The notes: generated from the sequence alone by a model not told the origin. A stretch of DNA of 64,000 bases from G963556115 sp963667375 (GCA_963667375.1 OY763323.1:186001-250000); one strand, 5' to 3'. Shown: positions 42,712 through 52,515, numbered from the stretch's first letter. A program made the numbers and translations.

Positions 42712-43056
42712 TAGACCGCACGCTCAGGGCGCATTCCAGACTATCATACCTGAAATATTCAACCTGTTCCAAGACTTTATTTCCAGCCTTTCTTGCCCTG
42801 TACCCGGATCTTTCAGAGCCGCCGCAATATTTGGAAGACTACCCCCAGATTCAGAGTAGAGAGTGTAAATTTCTGTTCTCCGGCACCTCCTCCAGCTCTG
42901 CCAGATCTTGACAGCATCCGGCTCTCAACTACTGCTCCAACGCAGTTTTTCATTTATAAATTCCATTTAAATATTTTCCAATCTTCACTCAAGCACCTAT
43001 TAACAAACACTTTACAGCTACAAATTATTTGTTCTTGAAATAAACCGCATTACAGT

Positions 43057-43069
43057 TAAAATCGTTTTA
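43057..43069. promoter_or_regulatory. Autoregulatory LacI operator candidate
   Basis: TAAAATCGTTTTA resembles the perfect operator at 44346 with one extra central base. It lies about 65 bases before the LacI-family start codon. Confidence 0.4.
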
Positions 43070-43131
43070 GTAATAAGGCCGAGCAGCAGATATGAAGATT
43101 AAACCATAGAAAATAGATTGTCAGAATAATT

Positions 43132-44139
43132 ATGGCTACCTTGAAGGATGTGGCAAAATTCGCCGGAGTCTCCATCGCCACCGCCTCACAGGCGTTAAAC
43201 GGCAAAAGCGTCAATGAAAAAACCCGGCAGCGGGTATTGGAATGTGCGGATATGCTGCATTATGTGCCGAATAAAGGCGGTCAGTCCCTGATTACCGGCA
43301 AGAGTAACACCATTCTGCTGGTCATTATCAACTCCGCCAAGTACGCCAACCTGATCCGGGAAAACACCTTCTTCTACAGCTACATAATGGGCGTGCTCTC
43401 CGAAGCGCAGCAGCACAACTACAACTTTCATCTTGAAGTCAAGAACTGGGAAGATCCGGATCTGCTCGATTTTTTCCGGATAAAATGCCGGGATAAATCC
43501 TCCGACGGGATGATAATCCTGCCCCAGTATATCAAGAATTATGATTTTCTCCAGTATTTTGAGGATTTTCCCTATGTCATCCTCAACCCCTGCCTTGAAG
43601 ACCCGAAGCTCAACTACGTCTCGGTCGAACACAGCTACGGCGGCTATATTGTTGCCGATCTCTTCATCAAGAAAGGCTATAAGAATATTGGTGTTATTCA
43701 CGGTCCCGATGATCACTATGATGCCGAGTGCCGGCGTAACGGTTTTGTCAATCAGCTGCTGAAAAATAACATTGTAATCCCGCAATCAGCGCAGTACTAC
43801 AGCGATTTCACCATCAAAAGCGGCTATACCGGTACCAGAAAGATACTCCTGAAACATCCGAAAATTGAAGCTATATTCTGCTGTAATGACTTTGTTGCTG
43901 CCGGAGCCATGCAGTATATCAGTGAAGCCGGTCTGAAAATACCCGATGACATCGCTATTGTCGGCTATGATAATATCGATATCGCCAAAGCCATCACCCC
44001 CGCCCTTACCACCATTGATGCCCGGCTTGAGGAAGTAGGTGGTGTTCTCGCGCGTATACTCTTCCGCCAGATACTGGGTAACGAGTCCTCCATCCACTCC
44101 TTCATCCGTCCAGAGATAGTCAAACGTAAAAGCATTTAG
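43132..44139 (+). CDS. LacI-family transcriptional regulator (operon 2)
   Basis: 335 residues. The HTH reads TLKDVAKFAGVSIATASQAL with the hinge after it. The effector domain includes NTILLVIINSAKYANLI, SDGMIILPQYIKNYDF, YVSVEHSYGGYIVADLFI, GYKNIGVIHGPDDHYDAECR and PDDIAIVGYDNIDIAKAITP. It immediately precedes an operon with a perfect LacI-type palindrome at its promoter, so it is the probable repressor. The ribosome-binding site is weak. Confidence 0.9.
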   Translation: MATLKDVAKFAGVSIATASQALNGKSVNEKTRQRVLECADMLHYVPNKGGQSLITGKSNTILLVIINSAKYANLIRENTFFYSYIMGVLSEAQQHNYNFHLEVKNWEDPDLLDFFRIKCRDKSSDGMIILPQYIKNYDFLQYFEDFPYVILNPCLEDPKLNYVSVEHSYGGYIVADLFIKKGYKNIGVIHGPDDHYDAECRRNGFVNQLLKNNIVIPQSAQYYSDFTIKSGYTGTRKILLKHPKIEAIFCCNDFVAAGAMQYISEAGLKIPDDIAIVGYDNIDIAKAITPALTTIDARLEEVGGVLARILFRQILGNESSIHSFIRPEIVKRKSI

Positions 44140-44315
44140 ATAAAATCTAAACCTCTTTCAGCCGTTACTCTCAACCCGCAAAAAAAATCATAAAATTTAT
44201 TTGCGCAACTCTAATAATATTATAAACCCAATAAATACAATACAATACACATAAAAACAAACAGCTTGCATAAGCGTCAGAATCACCTTCCGCACTTCCT
44301 CCGGCAATTAAAAAT

Positions 44316-44343
44316 TTGACTAAGACAAAGTTGATTGTATATT
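44316..44343 (+). promoter_or_regulatory. Promoter of operon 2
   Basis: TTGACT (44316-44321) and TATATT (44338-44343) are 16 bases apart. The start point falls inside the adjacent palindromic operator. Confidence 0.65.
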
Positions 44344-44345
44344 AA

Positions 44346-44363
44346 ATCTAAAACGTTTTAGAT
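44346..44363. promoter_or_regulatory. Perfect 18-bp LacI-type operator
   Basis: ATCTAAAACGTTTTAGAT is a perfect palindrome with a central CG, the hallmark of LacI/GalR-family sites. It starts two bases after the -10 box, so bound repressor would block initiation. Confidence 0.75.
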
Positions 44364-44393
44364 AAATTCAACCTTACGAGAAAGGAGTTGCAC

Positions 44394-45269
44394 ATGAAAA
44401 TTGGAATTGACAGTTACTGCTACCACAGATTACTTGGCGAAGTATATGACGATCAGCAGCCACCAACTGAAAATATAACTCTGGAATGGTTTATCAAACG
44501 GGCACATGAGCTGGGAGTTGATGGTGTATCTCTTGAATCCTGCTTCATTCCCTGTTTTGATGCCGGATATCTCAGTGAAGTCAAGGGCATGCTGGATGAA
44601 TACGGCATGGACCGAGTCTACGCCTGGGGTCACCCAAACGGCCTGGAAGGCGGCGCCAATGAAAGTGCCTACGACGACATGATGACTCACATGGAGTATG
44701 CCGAGGCTATCGGTGCTGATGTCATGCGAGTCTGCGGCTCCAGCCTGATGTTCCGCTTCGGTGATCATGACCGTCAGCTTGATACCCTTACCCGCATGTT
44801 CCAGAATGCCATGCCCGAAGCTGAATCCAGAGGGATCAAGATTGCCGATGAAAATCATATCGACTTCAATTCCGAAGAGATGCTGCGACTGATTCATCAG
44901 GTCAATTCTCCAAATTTCGGCATCAATTTCGACACCGGAAACTTCATGCGTGTCCTTGACGATCCGATTGCCGGCATGCAGAAGCTTGCCAAGTACACTT
45001 TCTCCACCCACATCAAGGATCTGAGACCACAGGCCAACTGCGGTGTGAACTCCTGGCATTTCTTTGCCTGCACCCCATCCGGCTGCGGTCTGGTGGATAA
45101 CCTGGCCCTTGCCAGAATGCTTAAAGCCGCAGATTATCAGGGTTTCCTCGCTATGGAGATTGATTATCTGCACGAAGACTATCGCCACGACTGGGACGAC
45201 AAGGACGAAGACAAGGCGGTCGAAGCCAGTGTGAAAGAGCTCAAACGCATCGTTAATGAAATTGGATAA
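44394..45269 (+). CDS. Sugar phosphate isomerase/epimerase-like TIM-barrel protein
   Basis: 291 residues from the ATG at 44394 (AAGGAG six bases upstream). It belongs to the AP_endonuc_2 / xylose-isomerase-like superfamily: KIGIDSYCYHRLLG at the start, ELGVDGVSLESCFIPC, a Glu and His in IADENHIDFNSEE, NFGINFDTGNFMRVL, FSTHIKDLRPQ and a closing LAMEIDYLHED supply the metal-site residues. The predicted reaction is isomerisation or epimerisation of a sugar or inositol derivative. First gene of the LacI-controlled operon and followed by a Gfo/Idh/MocA dehydrogenase, a common pairing for inositol and ketosugar breakdown. Confidence 0.82.
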   Translation: MKIGIDSYCYHRLLGEVYDDQQPPTENITLEWFIKRAHELGVDGVSLESCFIPCFDAGYLSEVKGMLDEYGMDRVYAWGHPNGLEGGANESAYDDMMTHMEYAEAIGADVMRVCGSSLMFRFGDHDRQLDTLTRMFQNAMPEAESRGIKIADENHIDFNSEEMLRLIHQVNSPNFGINFDTGNFMRVLDDPIAGMQKLAKYTFSTHIKDLRPQANCGVNSWHFFACTPSGCGLVDNLALARMLKAADYQGFLAMEIDYLHEDYRHDWDDKDEDKAVEASVKELKRIVNEIG

Positions 45270-45289
45270 GACAACAAGAGGGAGCAATT

Positions 45290-46447
45290 ATGAAAAAACT
45301 TAATATAGCACTTATCGGCTATAAATTCATGGGTAAAGCCCACAGCAACGCCTGGAAGAAAGCACCGTTATTCTTCGATATGCAGGCCGAACCGGTACTC
45401 AAGGTCGTATGCGGCAGAAACCAGGAACCACTCCAGAAGTTTGCCGACAGATGGGGCTGGGAAGAGACCGAAACCGACTGGCACAAGGTCATTGAGCGTG
45501 ATGATATTGACATCGTCGATATCTCGGTTCCGCAGCATCTGCACTTTGATATCGCCAAAGCGGCCATAAAAGCCGGAAAACATGTCTTCCTTGAAAAACC
45601 GATGGCAATGAACAGTGAACAGGCGCAGGAACTCTACGAGCTGGTGCGCAACTCCGATCTCACCCACTATGTAAACCATAATTACCGCCGTTGTCCGGCA
45701 GTACGTCTGGCCAAGAAACTGATTGATGACGGCAAGATCGGCACCATCTTCCACTGGCGCGGCGCTTACCTGCAGGACTGGATTGTCGATCCTGAATTTC
45801 CACTCACCTGGCACCTGCGCAAAGAGACAGCCGGTATGGGTCCGCAGGGAGATCTCAGCTCACATAGTGTCGACCTCGCCCGCTATCTGGTAGGTGATAT
45901 CCACAGTGTTACCTGCATGACGGCAAATTTTGTCAAAGAACGTCCGCTCCCTGATGAGGCTGCTTCCGGCACCTTCAACGGCAAGGCCTCAGGCTCAGGC
46001 AAGAGTGAGGTAACGGTGGAAGACGCCGCCTTCATGGTTGTCAAGTTTGAAAACGGCGCTCTCGGATCCTTCGAGACCACCCGTTTCGCTCCAGGGCGCA
46101 AAAACTATAATTATTTCGAGATCTACGGCAGCAAGGGAAGTCTGATCTTCGATCTGGAGCGCATGAACGAACTCCAGTATTTCAACCGCGAAGATCCTGC
46201 CGGCGAACAGGGATTCAAGACCATACTCGCCACCGAACCGGAGCATGACTACATCGCCAACTGGTGGCCTTCAGGGCATATCATCGGCTACGAGCATGAG
46301 TTTGTACATGCGGTCGTCGATTTCATTGCCGCTGTGGAAACCGGCAGGGAGATAAGACCTAATTTCTATGACGGCCTGAAAGAACTGCAGGTTCTTGAAG
46401 CCGGACTGGAATCTGCCGCTACCGGCAAAGAGATAACCCTTTCGTAA
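45290..46447 (+). CDS. Gfo/Idh/MocA-family oxidoreductase (operon 2)
   Basis: 385 residues. The NAD(P)-binding Rossmann motif is IALIGYKFMGKAHSNAWKKA; the family EKP motif is GKHVFLEKPMAMN. The C-terminal substrate domain includes YNHNYRR-type VNHNYRRCPAVR and the catalytic-side GDLSSHSVDLARYLVG. Such enzymes oxidise sugars or inositols with NAD(P). It starts 21 bases after the isomerase-like gene with GGGAG upstream and precedes the transporter genes, so it most likely acts on the imported sugar. Confidence 0.9.
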   Translation: MKKLNIALIGYKFMGKAHSNAWKKAPLFFDMQAEPVLKVVCGRNQEPLQKFADRWGWEETETDWHKVIERDDIDIVDISVPQHLHFDIAKAAIKAGKHVFLEKPMAMNSEQAQELYELVRNSDLTHYVNHNYRRCPAVRLAKKLIDDGKIGTIFHWRGAYLQDWIVDPEFPLTWHLRKETAGMGPQGDLSSHSVDLARYLVGDIHSVTCMTANFVKERPLPDEAASGTFNGKASGSGKSEVTVEDAAFMVVKFENGALGSFETTRFAPGRKNYNYFEIYGSKGSLIFDLERMNELQYFNREDPAGEQGFKTILATEPEHDYIANWWPSGHIIGYEHEFVHAVVDFIAAVETGREIRPNFYDGLKELQVLEAGLESAATGKEITLS

Positions 46448-46528
46448 CCTCTACAACTCTCCCCGGCTGCCGGCAGCAGTTAAATAACGCCGACAGCCGG
46501 AAACATCAACAATTCAAAAGGACAAATC

Positions 46529-47509
46529 GTGAATTCTATCAACACAAGCGACGGGCTGCTGTCCCGCTTGAAGCGGGGTCACATACCCCTGGGACTCTAC
46601 GGTGCACTGCTGATAATCATTATCATCGCCATTATCATCAAATTCACCCTCGGTGTCAATTTCTTCAGCTTCAGCAATCTTCTCAATGTCAGCCGCAACT
46701 ATTCAATGTCAGCAATTGCCGCCATGGGACAGACCTTTGTAATTATATCCGGCGGCCTTGATCTCTCGGTCGGAGCAGTGATATCAACAGCCAATATCAT
46801 TGCCGCTTCACTGATGTCTAGCCCGACACTTTTAATACCGGTGACACTGCTCTGCCTGCTGGCCGGAGCCGCAATAGGAGCGGCCAACGGTTATCTCGTC
46901 ACCCGCCGCGGCGTTCCACCCTTCATTGCGACCCTCGGCATATCCATTGTAGTCAACGGACTGCGCATGATCTGGACCAACGGCATGCCGCGCGGAGCTA
47001 TTCCACAGGTGCTCAAGGATTTCTGCACCGGCAATGCACTGGGGGTAGTGCCGAACATTTTCATTCTCTTTGTCGTCATCGCCATCATCTACACCATACT
47101 TCTGGGTAGAACCGGCTACGGCAGAAGGCTCTATGCCATAGGCAACAACCCGCGTGTCTCGTTTCTTAGCGGCATAAAGACAGACAGAGAGATAATGCTG
47201 GCCTATATACTCTGCTCCACCGCTGCCGCCCTTGTAGGCATACTGATCGGCGGCTACACCGGTATCGCTGACAACTGGGCCGGCAAGGGCTATGATCTCA
47301 GCTCAATCGCGTTTGCAGTTCTTGGAGGAGCGGCTATCGGCGGCGGTTCCGGATCAATCCCCGGCACCATAATCGGAGGCTTTATAATGCTGATGATTTC
47401 AAATCTGGTGCTCCTCGCCAGTCTGCCGCTTGAAAGTCAGCTCATTATTCAGGGCATGGTAATCATAGTCGCGCTCTACCTCTCAAACAAAAAGAAAAAG
47501 GCAGCATAA
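46529..47509 (+). CDS. Sugar ABC transporter permease, RbsC-type (operon 2, first; GTG start)
   Basis: 326 residues. The start codon is GTG with AAAGGA six bases upstream. BPD_transp_2 motifs: ISGGLDLSVGAVISTANIIAAS, NGYLVTRRGVPPFIATLGIS, LYAIGNNPRVSFLSGI and AFAVLGGAAIGGGSGSIPGT. It is one of two permeases in this cluster. They share one RbsA-type ATPase, so the channel may be a heterodimer rather than the usual RbsC homodimer. Confidence 0.9.
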   Translation: MNSINTSDGLLSRLKRGHIPLGLYGALLIIIIIAIIIKFTLGVNFFSFSNLLNVSRNYSMSAIAAMGQTFVIISGGLDLSVGAVISTANIIAASLMSSPTLLIPVTLLCLLAGAAIGAANGYLVTRRGVPPFIATLGISIVVNGLRMIWTNGMPRGAIPQVLKDFCTGNALGVVPNIFILFVVIAIIYTILLGRTGYGRRLYAIGNNPRVSFLSGIKTDREIMLAYILCSTAAALVGILIGGYTGIADNWAGKGYDLSSIAFAVLGGAAIGGGSGSIPGTIIGGFIMLMISNLVLLASLPLESQLIIQGMVIIVALYLSNKKKKAA

Positions 47510-47549
47510 GACTGCAGCTTATTAGAAGAATATACAGGAGAATGGAAAA

Positions 47550-48545
47550 ATGAAACACGTGAGAGCAATATTGGTGGCTCTGCTTATCGGACTTGTCTGT
47601 ATTACCGGTAACGCCAAGGAGCCGAAGAAAGACGGTATTATTGTTGGTTTCAGCTGCGCCGGAATGGGTAATTCCTGGAGAATGTTCCTCAAGGCGAACT
47701 TTGACGCGGAGGTTGCAAAGCACCCGGAAATTTCCAAAGTATACTTTACCGATGCCGGAGAAAACCCCGGAAAACAGGCTTCAGACATCAATGATCTGCT
47801 GACCAAGGGCGTAGATCTGCTGCTGGTTCAGCCGACTATGGGTGCCGCTATTGTGCCGGTCATCGAGAGCGCGTACGAAGAGGACGTACCAATTATCATC
47901 TTCGACGGAACCGTATCTACCGAGAGCTATACCGCTTACGTCGGACAGGACATGAAACAGCTCGGAGCCAACTACGCTAAAGAACTTATAAAAATGATGG
48001 GTGAAAAGGGCAATATCGTAATGCTCAGCGGTATCCCCGGACAGATGTCTGTGGAACTGAGACTCGAAGGTGCCAAGGAAGTTTTCAGCAAATATCCCGA
48101 CATCAATATTCTTGATGTCCAGTATACCGGCTGGTCTATCCCCAAGGCCAAAGAGATAATGCAGAGCTTTCTGCAGGCCTTCCCGCAGATAGACGGTATC
48201 TGGGCGGATTCCGGGCTGATGTCCTTCCCGGCGCTTGAGGTACTCAAGGAAGCAGGAATGCCGCTGGTACCTTCCACCGGCGATCATCTCAACGGTTATG
48301 CAAAATTCCTGGTGAAAAACAACGTCCCCGGCTATATCGAACCCTACTCCACCCTCCAGGCAGCCTGGGCGCTGGATGAAGGACTCAAAGTAGTCAAGGG
48401 TGAAACCATCGAGAAGATTATATTCAAGGAACCAGCTAAGTACGATTTTGCCAAGATCAAGGAATTTGTCGACATGAACAAATCAGACTGGTGGTGGCTC
48501 GGTGATGACCAGATACCAGAAAAGTTCCTGCCGGATATCGAATAA
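47550..48545 (+). CDS. Periplasmic sugar-binding protein A (operon 2)
   Basis: 331 residues. Signal peptide MKHVRAILVALLIGLVCITG with cleavage near GNAKE and no proper lipobox. Peripla_BP_4 fold: IIVGFSCAGMGNSWRMFLKA, INDLLTKGVDLLLVQPTM, VPIIIFDGTVS, IVMLSGIPGQMSVELRLEGA and IDGIWADSGLMSFPALEVLK. It ends in SDWWWLGDDQIPEKFLPDIE, shared almost exactly with the paralogue at 52562. It binds the operon substrate in the periplasm. Confidence 0.9.
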   Translation: MKHVRAILVALLIGLVCITGNAKEPKKDGIIVGFSCAGMGNSWRMFLKANFDAEVAKHPEISKVYFTDAGENPGKQASDINDLLTKGVDLLLVQPTMGAAIVPVIESAYEEDVPIIIFDGTVSTESYTAYVGQDMKQLGANYAKELIKMMGEKGNIVMLSGIPGQMSVELRLEGAKEVFSKYPDINILDVQYTGWSIPKAKEIMQSFLQAFPQIDGIWADSGLMSFPALEVLKEAGMPLVPSTGDHLNGYAKFLVKNNVPGYIEPYSTLQAAWALDEGLKVVKGETIEKIIFKEPAKYDFAKIKEFVDMNKSDWWWLGDDQIPEKFLPDIE

Positions 48546-48623
48546 CAAACAACTATATGAAGAATGAAGAGTGCCGGCAGCGCAGTACCGGTTGCCGGCT
48601 CTAGTTTAGCAATGGAGAATAAT

Positions 48624-50156
48624 ATGACCGCTACCACGCCACTCTTGGAATTCAGAAAAATCTGCAAATCATTCCCCGGAGTAAAGGCTCTGACCGATGT
48701 TGACATGAGCTTCAGAAAAGGAGAGGTTCACGCAATTGTCGGAGAGAACGGAGCTGGCAAATCAACCCTGATGAAGATACTATCCGGAGTCTACCAGCCT
48801 ACCAGCGGCGAAGTCTACTTCAATGGTGAGCAGGTTACCATCCGTAACCCGCATGAAGCGCAGCTGATGGGAGTATCCATCATTTTTCAGGAATTCAGTC
48901 TTATCCGCCACCTGGATGTTGTATCAAATATCTTTTTAAACCGCGAACCGACCACCTTTCTAGGTCTTAAAGACCGTAGTACCGCGGTAAGAAAAGCCAA
49001 AGAACTATTCCGCAGCATGGATGTCGACATTGATGTAAACCGCAATATATCCGAGCTGAGTATCGTGGAACAGCAGCTGGTTGAGATTGCCAAAGCCCTG
49101 TCGGTTACCGCCCAGGTGCTCATCATGGACGAACCATCCGCCCCGCTCACCGATAAGGAACTGAAAAAATTATTTGAAATCATCCGTTCACTCAAAGCCA
49201 AAGGGGTAACGGTAATCTATATTTCACACATGCTTGAAGAGATTTTTGAGATCTGTGACCGGGTTACAGTCATCAAAGACGGGGTTGTAACCCACACCGA
49301 CGAGGTCAAGAACATGACCAAGGACCTGCTGGTAAAGAAGATGGTGGGACGCGATATCGATGATATTTATCCTCCTTTGGGAACAGCCGGCAAAGATGAT
49401 AATCTTCTGGAGGTTACCGGCCTGACCAGCACCCCCAGAATCAACAACGTCACATTTACGCTGCGCCGGGGTGAGGTTCTGGGGCTGGCGGGAATGGTGG
49501 GCGCTGGCAGATCAGAGATAATCAAGACCCTTATCGGCCTCAATCCTAAAGACAACGGCTGTATCATCTTTGAAGGATCTCCCATCGAAAACCGTTCGAT
49601 AGCCCAGGCCATCGAAAACGGCTTCTACTACATCCCGTCGGACCGGAAGAATGAAGGCATTATCGCCGATATGACAATTATGGAGAACACCACAATCGCC
49701 AGCCTTAAGGAACATCTGCAGCACGGTATCATCAACCGCAAGTCAGAACGTCTCTTCGCCGGCAACGAGAACAAGAAGCTGCGCACCAAGACCTCATCAC
49801 TTGAGGAGCAGATAAAGAATCTCAGCGGCGGCAATCAGCAGAAGGTACTGCTGGCCCGGGCTCTGCTCACCCGTCCCAAGGTCTTCTGCATCGTCGAGCC
49901 CACCAGAGGCATTGATGTCGGAGCCAAACATGAAATCTACAAAATTATCCGTGACCTCTGCAACAGCGGTTCTTCAGTAATCATGGTATCTTCAGAACTT
50001 CCCGAAGTAATCGGCATGTCAGACCGGATACTCGTCATGAAACAGGGAACGGTCGCCGGCATCATCGACCAGTCAGCCGGAAGAGCCACCGAAGAAGAGG
50101 TACTGTCACTCGCCGTAGGTCATGAATACAGTCTGCACGCTAAGGAGTCAAACTAA
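48624..50156 (+). CDS. Sugar ABC transporter ATPase, RbsA-type (operon 2)
   Basis: About 510 residues from the ATG at 48624 (GGAG six bases upstream); the frame is open from 48564. Two fused ABC domains: the first with GENGAGKSTLMKILSG, IIFQEFSLIRHL, LSIVEQQLVEIAKAL and VLIMDEPSAPLT; the second with GMVGAGRSEIIKTL, LSGGNQQKVLLARAL and VFCIVEPTRGIDVGAK, where Val replaces the usual Asp before the catalytic Glu (IVEPTRG). Its stop codon overlaps the next gene's start (TAATG), so ATPase and permease are translationally coupled. Confidence 0.92.
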   Translation: MTATTPLLEFRKICKSFPGVKALTDVDMSFRKGEVHAIVGENGAGKSTLMKILSGVYQPTSGEVYFNGEQVTIRNPHEAQLMGVSIIFQEFSLIRHLDVVSNIFLNREPTTFLGLKDRSTAVRKAKELFRSMDVDIDVNRNISELSIVEQQLVEIAKALSVTAQVLIMDEPSAPLTDKELKKLFEIIRSLKAKGVTVIYISHMLEEIFEICDRVTVIKDGVVTHTDEVKNMTKDLLVKKMVGRDIDDIYPPLGTAGKDDNLLEVTGLTSTPRINNVTFTLRRGEVLGLAGMVGAGRSEIIKTLIGLNPKDNGCIIFEGSPIENRSIAQAIENGFYYIPSDRKNEGIIADMTIMENTTIASLKEHLQHGIINRKSERLFAGNENKKLRTKTSSLEEQIKNLSGGNQQKVLLARALLTRPKVFCIVEPTRGIDVGAKHEIYKIIRDLCNSGSSVIMVSSELPEVIGMSDRILVMKQGTVAGIIDQSAGRATEEEVLSLAVGHEYSLHAKESN

Positions 50157-51127
50157 TGAGTACAACAACGCTTTACCCGGCGCGAAAGTTTTCACTGCAG
50201 AAACTCACCCGCCCCGGCAACTTTGTCTGGTTTATTTTCACCCTGCTGATCATCGTCTGCCTGCTGTCTTCACCATTCTTCTTCACCGCCAGAAATCTGA
50301 AGAATGTCTTTCTGATCCAGTCAATCGGACTTAGTATAGTTACACTGGCGCAGGTGCTGATCATCATCTCCGGTAATATCGACATGTCGGTCGGTGCGGC
50401 AGTATCACTGCTTACCACCCTCGCCGCCGGTCTTTTCCGTGACCTGCCGGGTATTGATCCCTTCCTGGTGGCCGCGATAATTATTGCTGCGGGACTGCTC
50501 ATCGGCGGACTGAATGCCTTTCTTACCGTGATTCTGCGCATTCCTTCATTTATGGGCACACTTGCCACTATGTCACTGCTGCAGGGACTTATCTTCTTCT
50601 ACACCAAAACACCTATCGGCGGTATCCCCAAAAGTTTCCGCCTGCTGGCAAAGTATAAGCTGGCTGGCATACCGGTATGCTTTATCTACTTCCTGCTGAT
50701 ATTCGGTATTGTGGCGCTGCTTGTACGCCGGCACCGTTTCGGAACCCATCTTTATGCCGTCGGTTCAGACTCATATATCGCCGGCATATCCGGCATAGCG
50801 GTACGCCGGGTCAAAATCTATGCCTTCCTGCTCGCAGGCTCACTGGTCAGTTTCGCCGCAATCTTCCTCGCTTCGAGAATGGCCGGCGGCGGACCTACCA
50901 CCGGCAGCGGCTACGAACTGGATACAATCACCGCGGCGGTTATCGGTGGTGTCTCACTCTCCGGCGGCGAAGGTACACTGCTGGGAGCAATCGGCGGAGT
51001 ACTGATCCTCACCATCTTCTCCAATCTGATGAACCTGCTGAATATCAGTTCATATATCCAGATGCTGCTCAAAGGTCTGATCCTCATTATCGCCGTATCT
51101 TTCTACTCAAAGAAAAATAATGAATAA
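50156..51127 (+). CDS. Sugar ABC transporter permease, RbsC-type (operon 2, second)
   Basis: 323 residues. Features: LIIISGNIDMSVGAAVSLLTTLAAG, NAFLTVILRIPSFMGTLATM, LYAVGSDSYIAGISGIAV, TITAAVIGGVSLSGGEGTLLG and a hydrophobic C-terminus ending KKNNE. It overlaps the ATPase gene by one base. Together with the permease at 46529 it may form a mixed channel, or each may serve its own binding protein. Confidence 0.9.
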   Translation: MSTTTLYPARKFSLQKLTRPGNFVWFIFTLLIIVCLLSSPFFFTARNLKNVFLIQSIGLSIVTLAQVLIIISGNIDMSVGAAVSLLTTLAAGLFRDLPGIDPFLVAAIIIAAGLLIGGLNAFLTVILRIPSFMGTLATMSLLQGLIFFYTKTPIGGIPKSFRLLAKYKLAGIPVCFIYFLLIFGIVALLVRRHRFGTHLYAVGSDSYIAGISGIAVRRVKIYAFLLAGSLVSFAAIFLASRMAGGGPTTGSGYELDTITAAVIGGVSLSGGEGTLLGAIGGVLILTIFSNLMNLLNISSYIQMLLKGLILIIAVSFYSKKNNE

Positions 51128-51195
51128 CCCGGACTCATGTACGTGTAGCAACTATCGCAATCAACCATTTAACAGTATTTATTCGGAGTACAATA

Positions 51196-52515
51196 ATGAA
51201 AGCAAGACTAGTACCTGTATTTTTCCCAAATGAACGGACAGAGCGCTTCAGCGCCCAGCTTGAAAGTCTGAAGCGGCAGCTCGGTTCTGCGGCCGAAATA
51301 CTTCCCGAACAGCCACTTGGAACCGGGCTTCCCGATTGTGAAGCAGTAATATTTCCAGAGATTCTCGGAGAAGCCTACCGCTCCGCTGCAGCGATCAAAG
51401 AACTGAACAAACCGCTGCTCATCATCACCTCAGAGTTTGCCACCGTCTCCATGTGGGACTGGGAAATATGTAATTTTCTCAAGGACAAAGGTATCCAGAC
51501 GATAACCCCCTACAACCTCGATGAAGCGCTGACCATCTGCCGCATCCTCACCACCAAACGTCGGCTGGCAACCTCAAAATTCCTGATCTTTCAGGACAAC
51601 CCTGGAGAAGGCTTTCAGCCTGAAATCTTCAAATCCTTCTACTGGTGGGAGGATGAATGCACCCGCACGATCAAGGAACGGTTCGGTACTGAGATTGAGC
51701 GCCGAAGTCTTAAAGAGCTGGGACAGAAAGCCGCCAAAATCAGCGACAGCGATGCACAGAAAGTCTGGGACAGCTGGAACTACAGGGTTGAAGCGGCATT
51801 TACAAGTCAGTGCGGTATCAATGCTGCAAAACTTTATCTGGCTCTTAAAAACGAGCTTGACAGCGATGATATCATCGGTATCGGCACCAACTGTCTCAAT
51901 GAATCACGCTACTGCAACACCACACCCTGCCTCGCCTGGAACCAGCTGCTGGAGGAGCGTGATCTGATGTGGGTATGTGAGGGAGACACCTCATCGCTGG
52001 CGACCAAATATCTGCTCTACAATGCCACCCGGGCTCCGATATTCATGACCAACATCTATCCATTCCTCATGGGCAACGCTGCTCTGAAGCACGAAAGAAT
52101 TCCAGCTTTCCCTGAAATTGTGGCCGATCCAGAGAATCATATCCTCCTCGCCCACTGCGGCTATTTCGGACTGCTGCCCCGGAAGTTCTCTACCGACTTC
52201 ACCGTTCGCCGCAAGGCTCTGGCGATAGTCGATGAAAATGCGCACGTATTCGACGCGCGCATGCAGACCGGCACTGTCACCGTCAGCAAGCTCAATGCCC
52301 AGATGAACAGCCTGATGTCAATACGCGGCGACCTTCTCGGTTACGTGCAGTATAAGGATTCAGATGTCCGCAACGGCGGCATCATGCGGGTTCCTGATGG
52401 CCAGCGCTTCATGGATAACGTTTATTCGCATCACGTCATCATCATGCAGGGCGACCAGCAACAGACACTCAAATTAATTGGTAAAATAATGAATTTACAG
52501 ATCGAAGAATTCTGA
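51196..52515 (+). CDS. L-fucose/L-arabinose isomerase-fold protein
   Basis: 439 residues. It is related to the L-fucose isomerase-like superfamily: an N-terminal alpha/beta part (LLIITSEFATVSMWDWEICN, TICRILTTKRRLATSKFLIF) and a C-terminal part with IGIGTNCLNESRYCNTTPCL, WVCEGDTSSLATKYLLY, HILLAHCGYFGLLPRKF and VYSHHVIIMQGD. The conserved E and D in CEGDTSS and the H of LAHCG fit the metal-site region. It is probably an aldose-ketose isomerase or a divergent relative acting on the imported sugar. It sits between the second permease and the second binding protein in operon 2. Confidence 0.7.
   Translation: MKARLVPVFFPNERTERFSAQLESLKRQLGSAAEILPEQPLGTGLPDCEAVIFPEILGEAYRSAAAIKELNKPLLIITSEFATVSMWDWEICNFLKDKGIQTITPYNLDEALTICRILTTKRRLATSKFLIFQDNPGEGFQPEIFKSFYWWEDECTRTIKERFGTEIERRSLKELGQKAAKISDSDAQKVWDSWNYRVEAAFTSQCGINAAKLYLALKNELDSDDIIGIGTNCLNESRYCNTTPCLAWNQLLEERDLMWVCEGDTSSLATKYLLYNATRAPIFMTNIYPFLMGNAALKHERIPAFPEIVADPENHILLAHCGYFGLLPRKFSTDFTVRRKALAIVDENAHVFDARMQTGTVTVSKLNAQMNSLMSIRGDLLGYVQYKDSDVRNGGIMRVPDGQRFMDNVYSHHVIIMQGDQQQTLKLIGKIMNLQIEEF

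Larger units (their letters stand above)
42643..43131. other. Intergenic region between rsgA and LacI regulator
   Basis: It contains the rsgA terminator and, at 43057-43069, a likely operator for the LacI regulator. No gene is seen. Confidence 0.45.

Noticed and set aside
44430..45287. 285-codon frame opposite the isomerase-like gene
   Set aside because: It is a shadow of the well-supported plus-strand gene, with no homology of its own.
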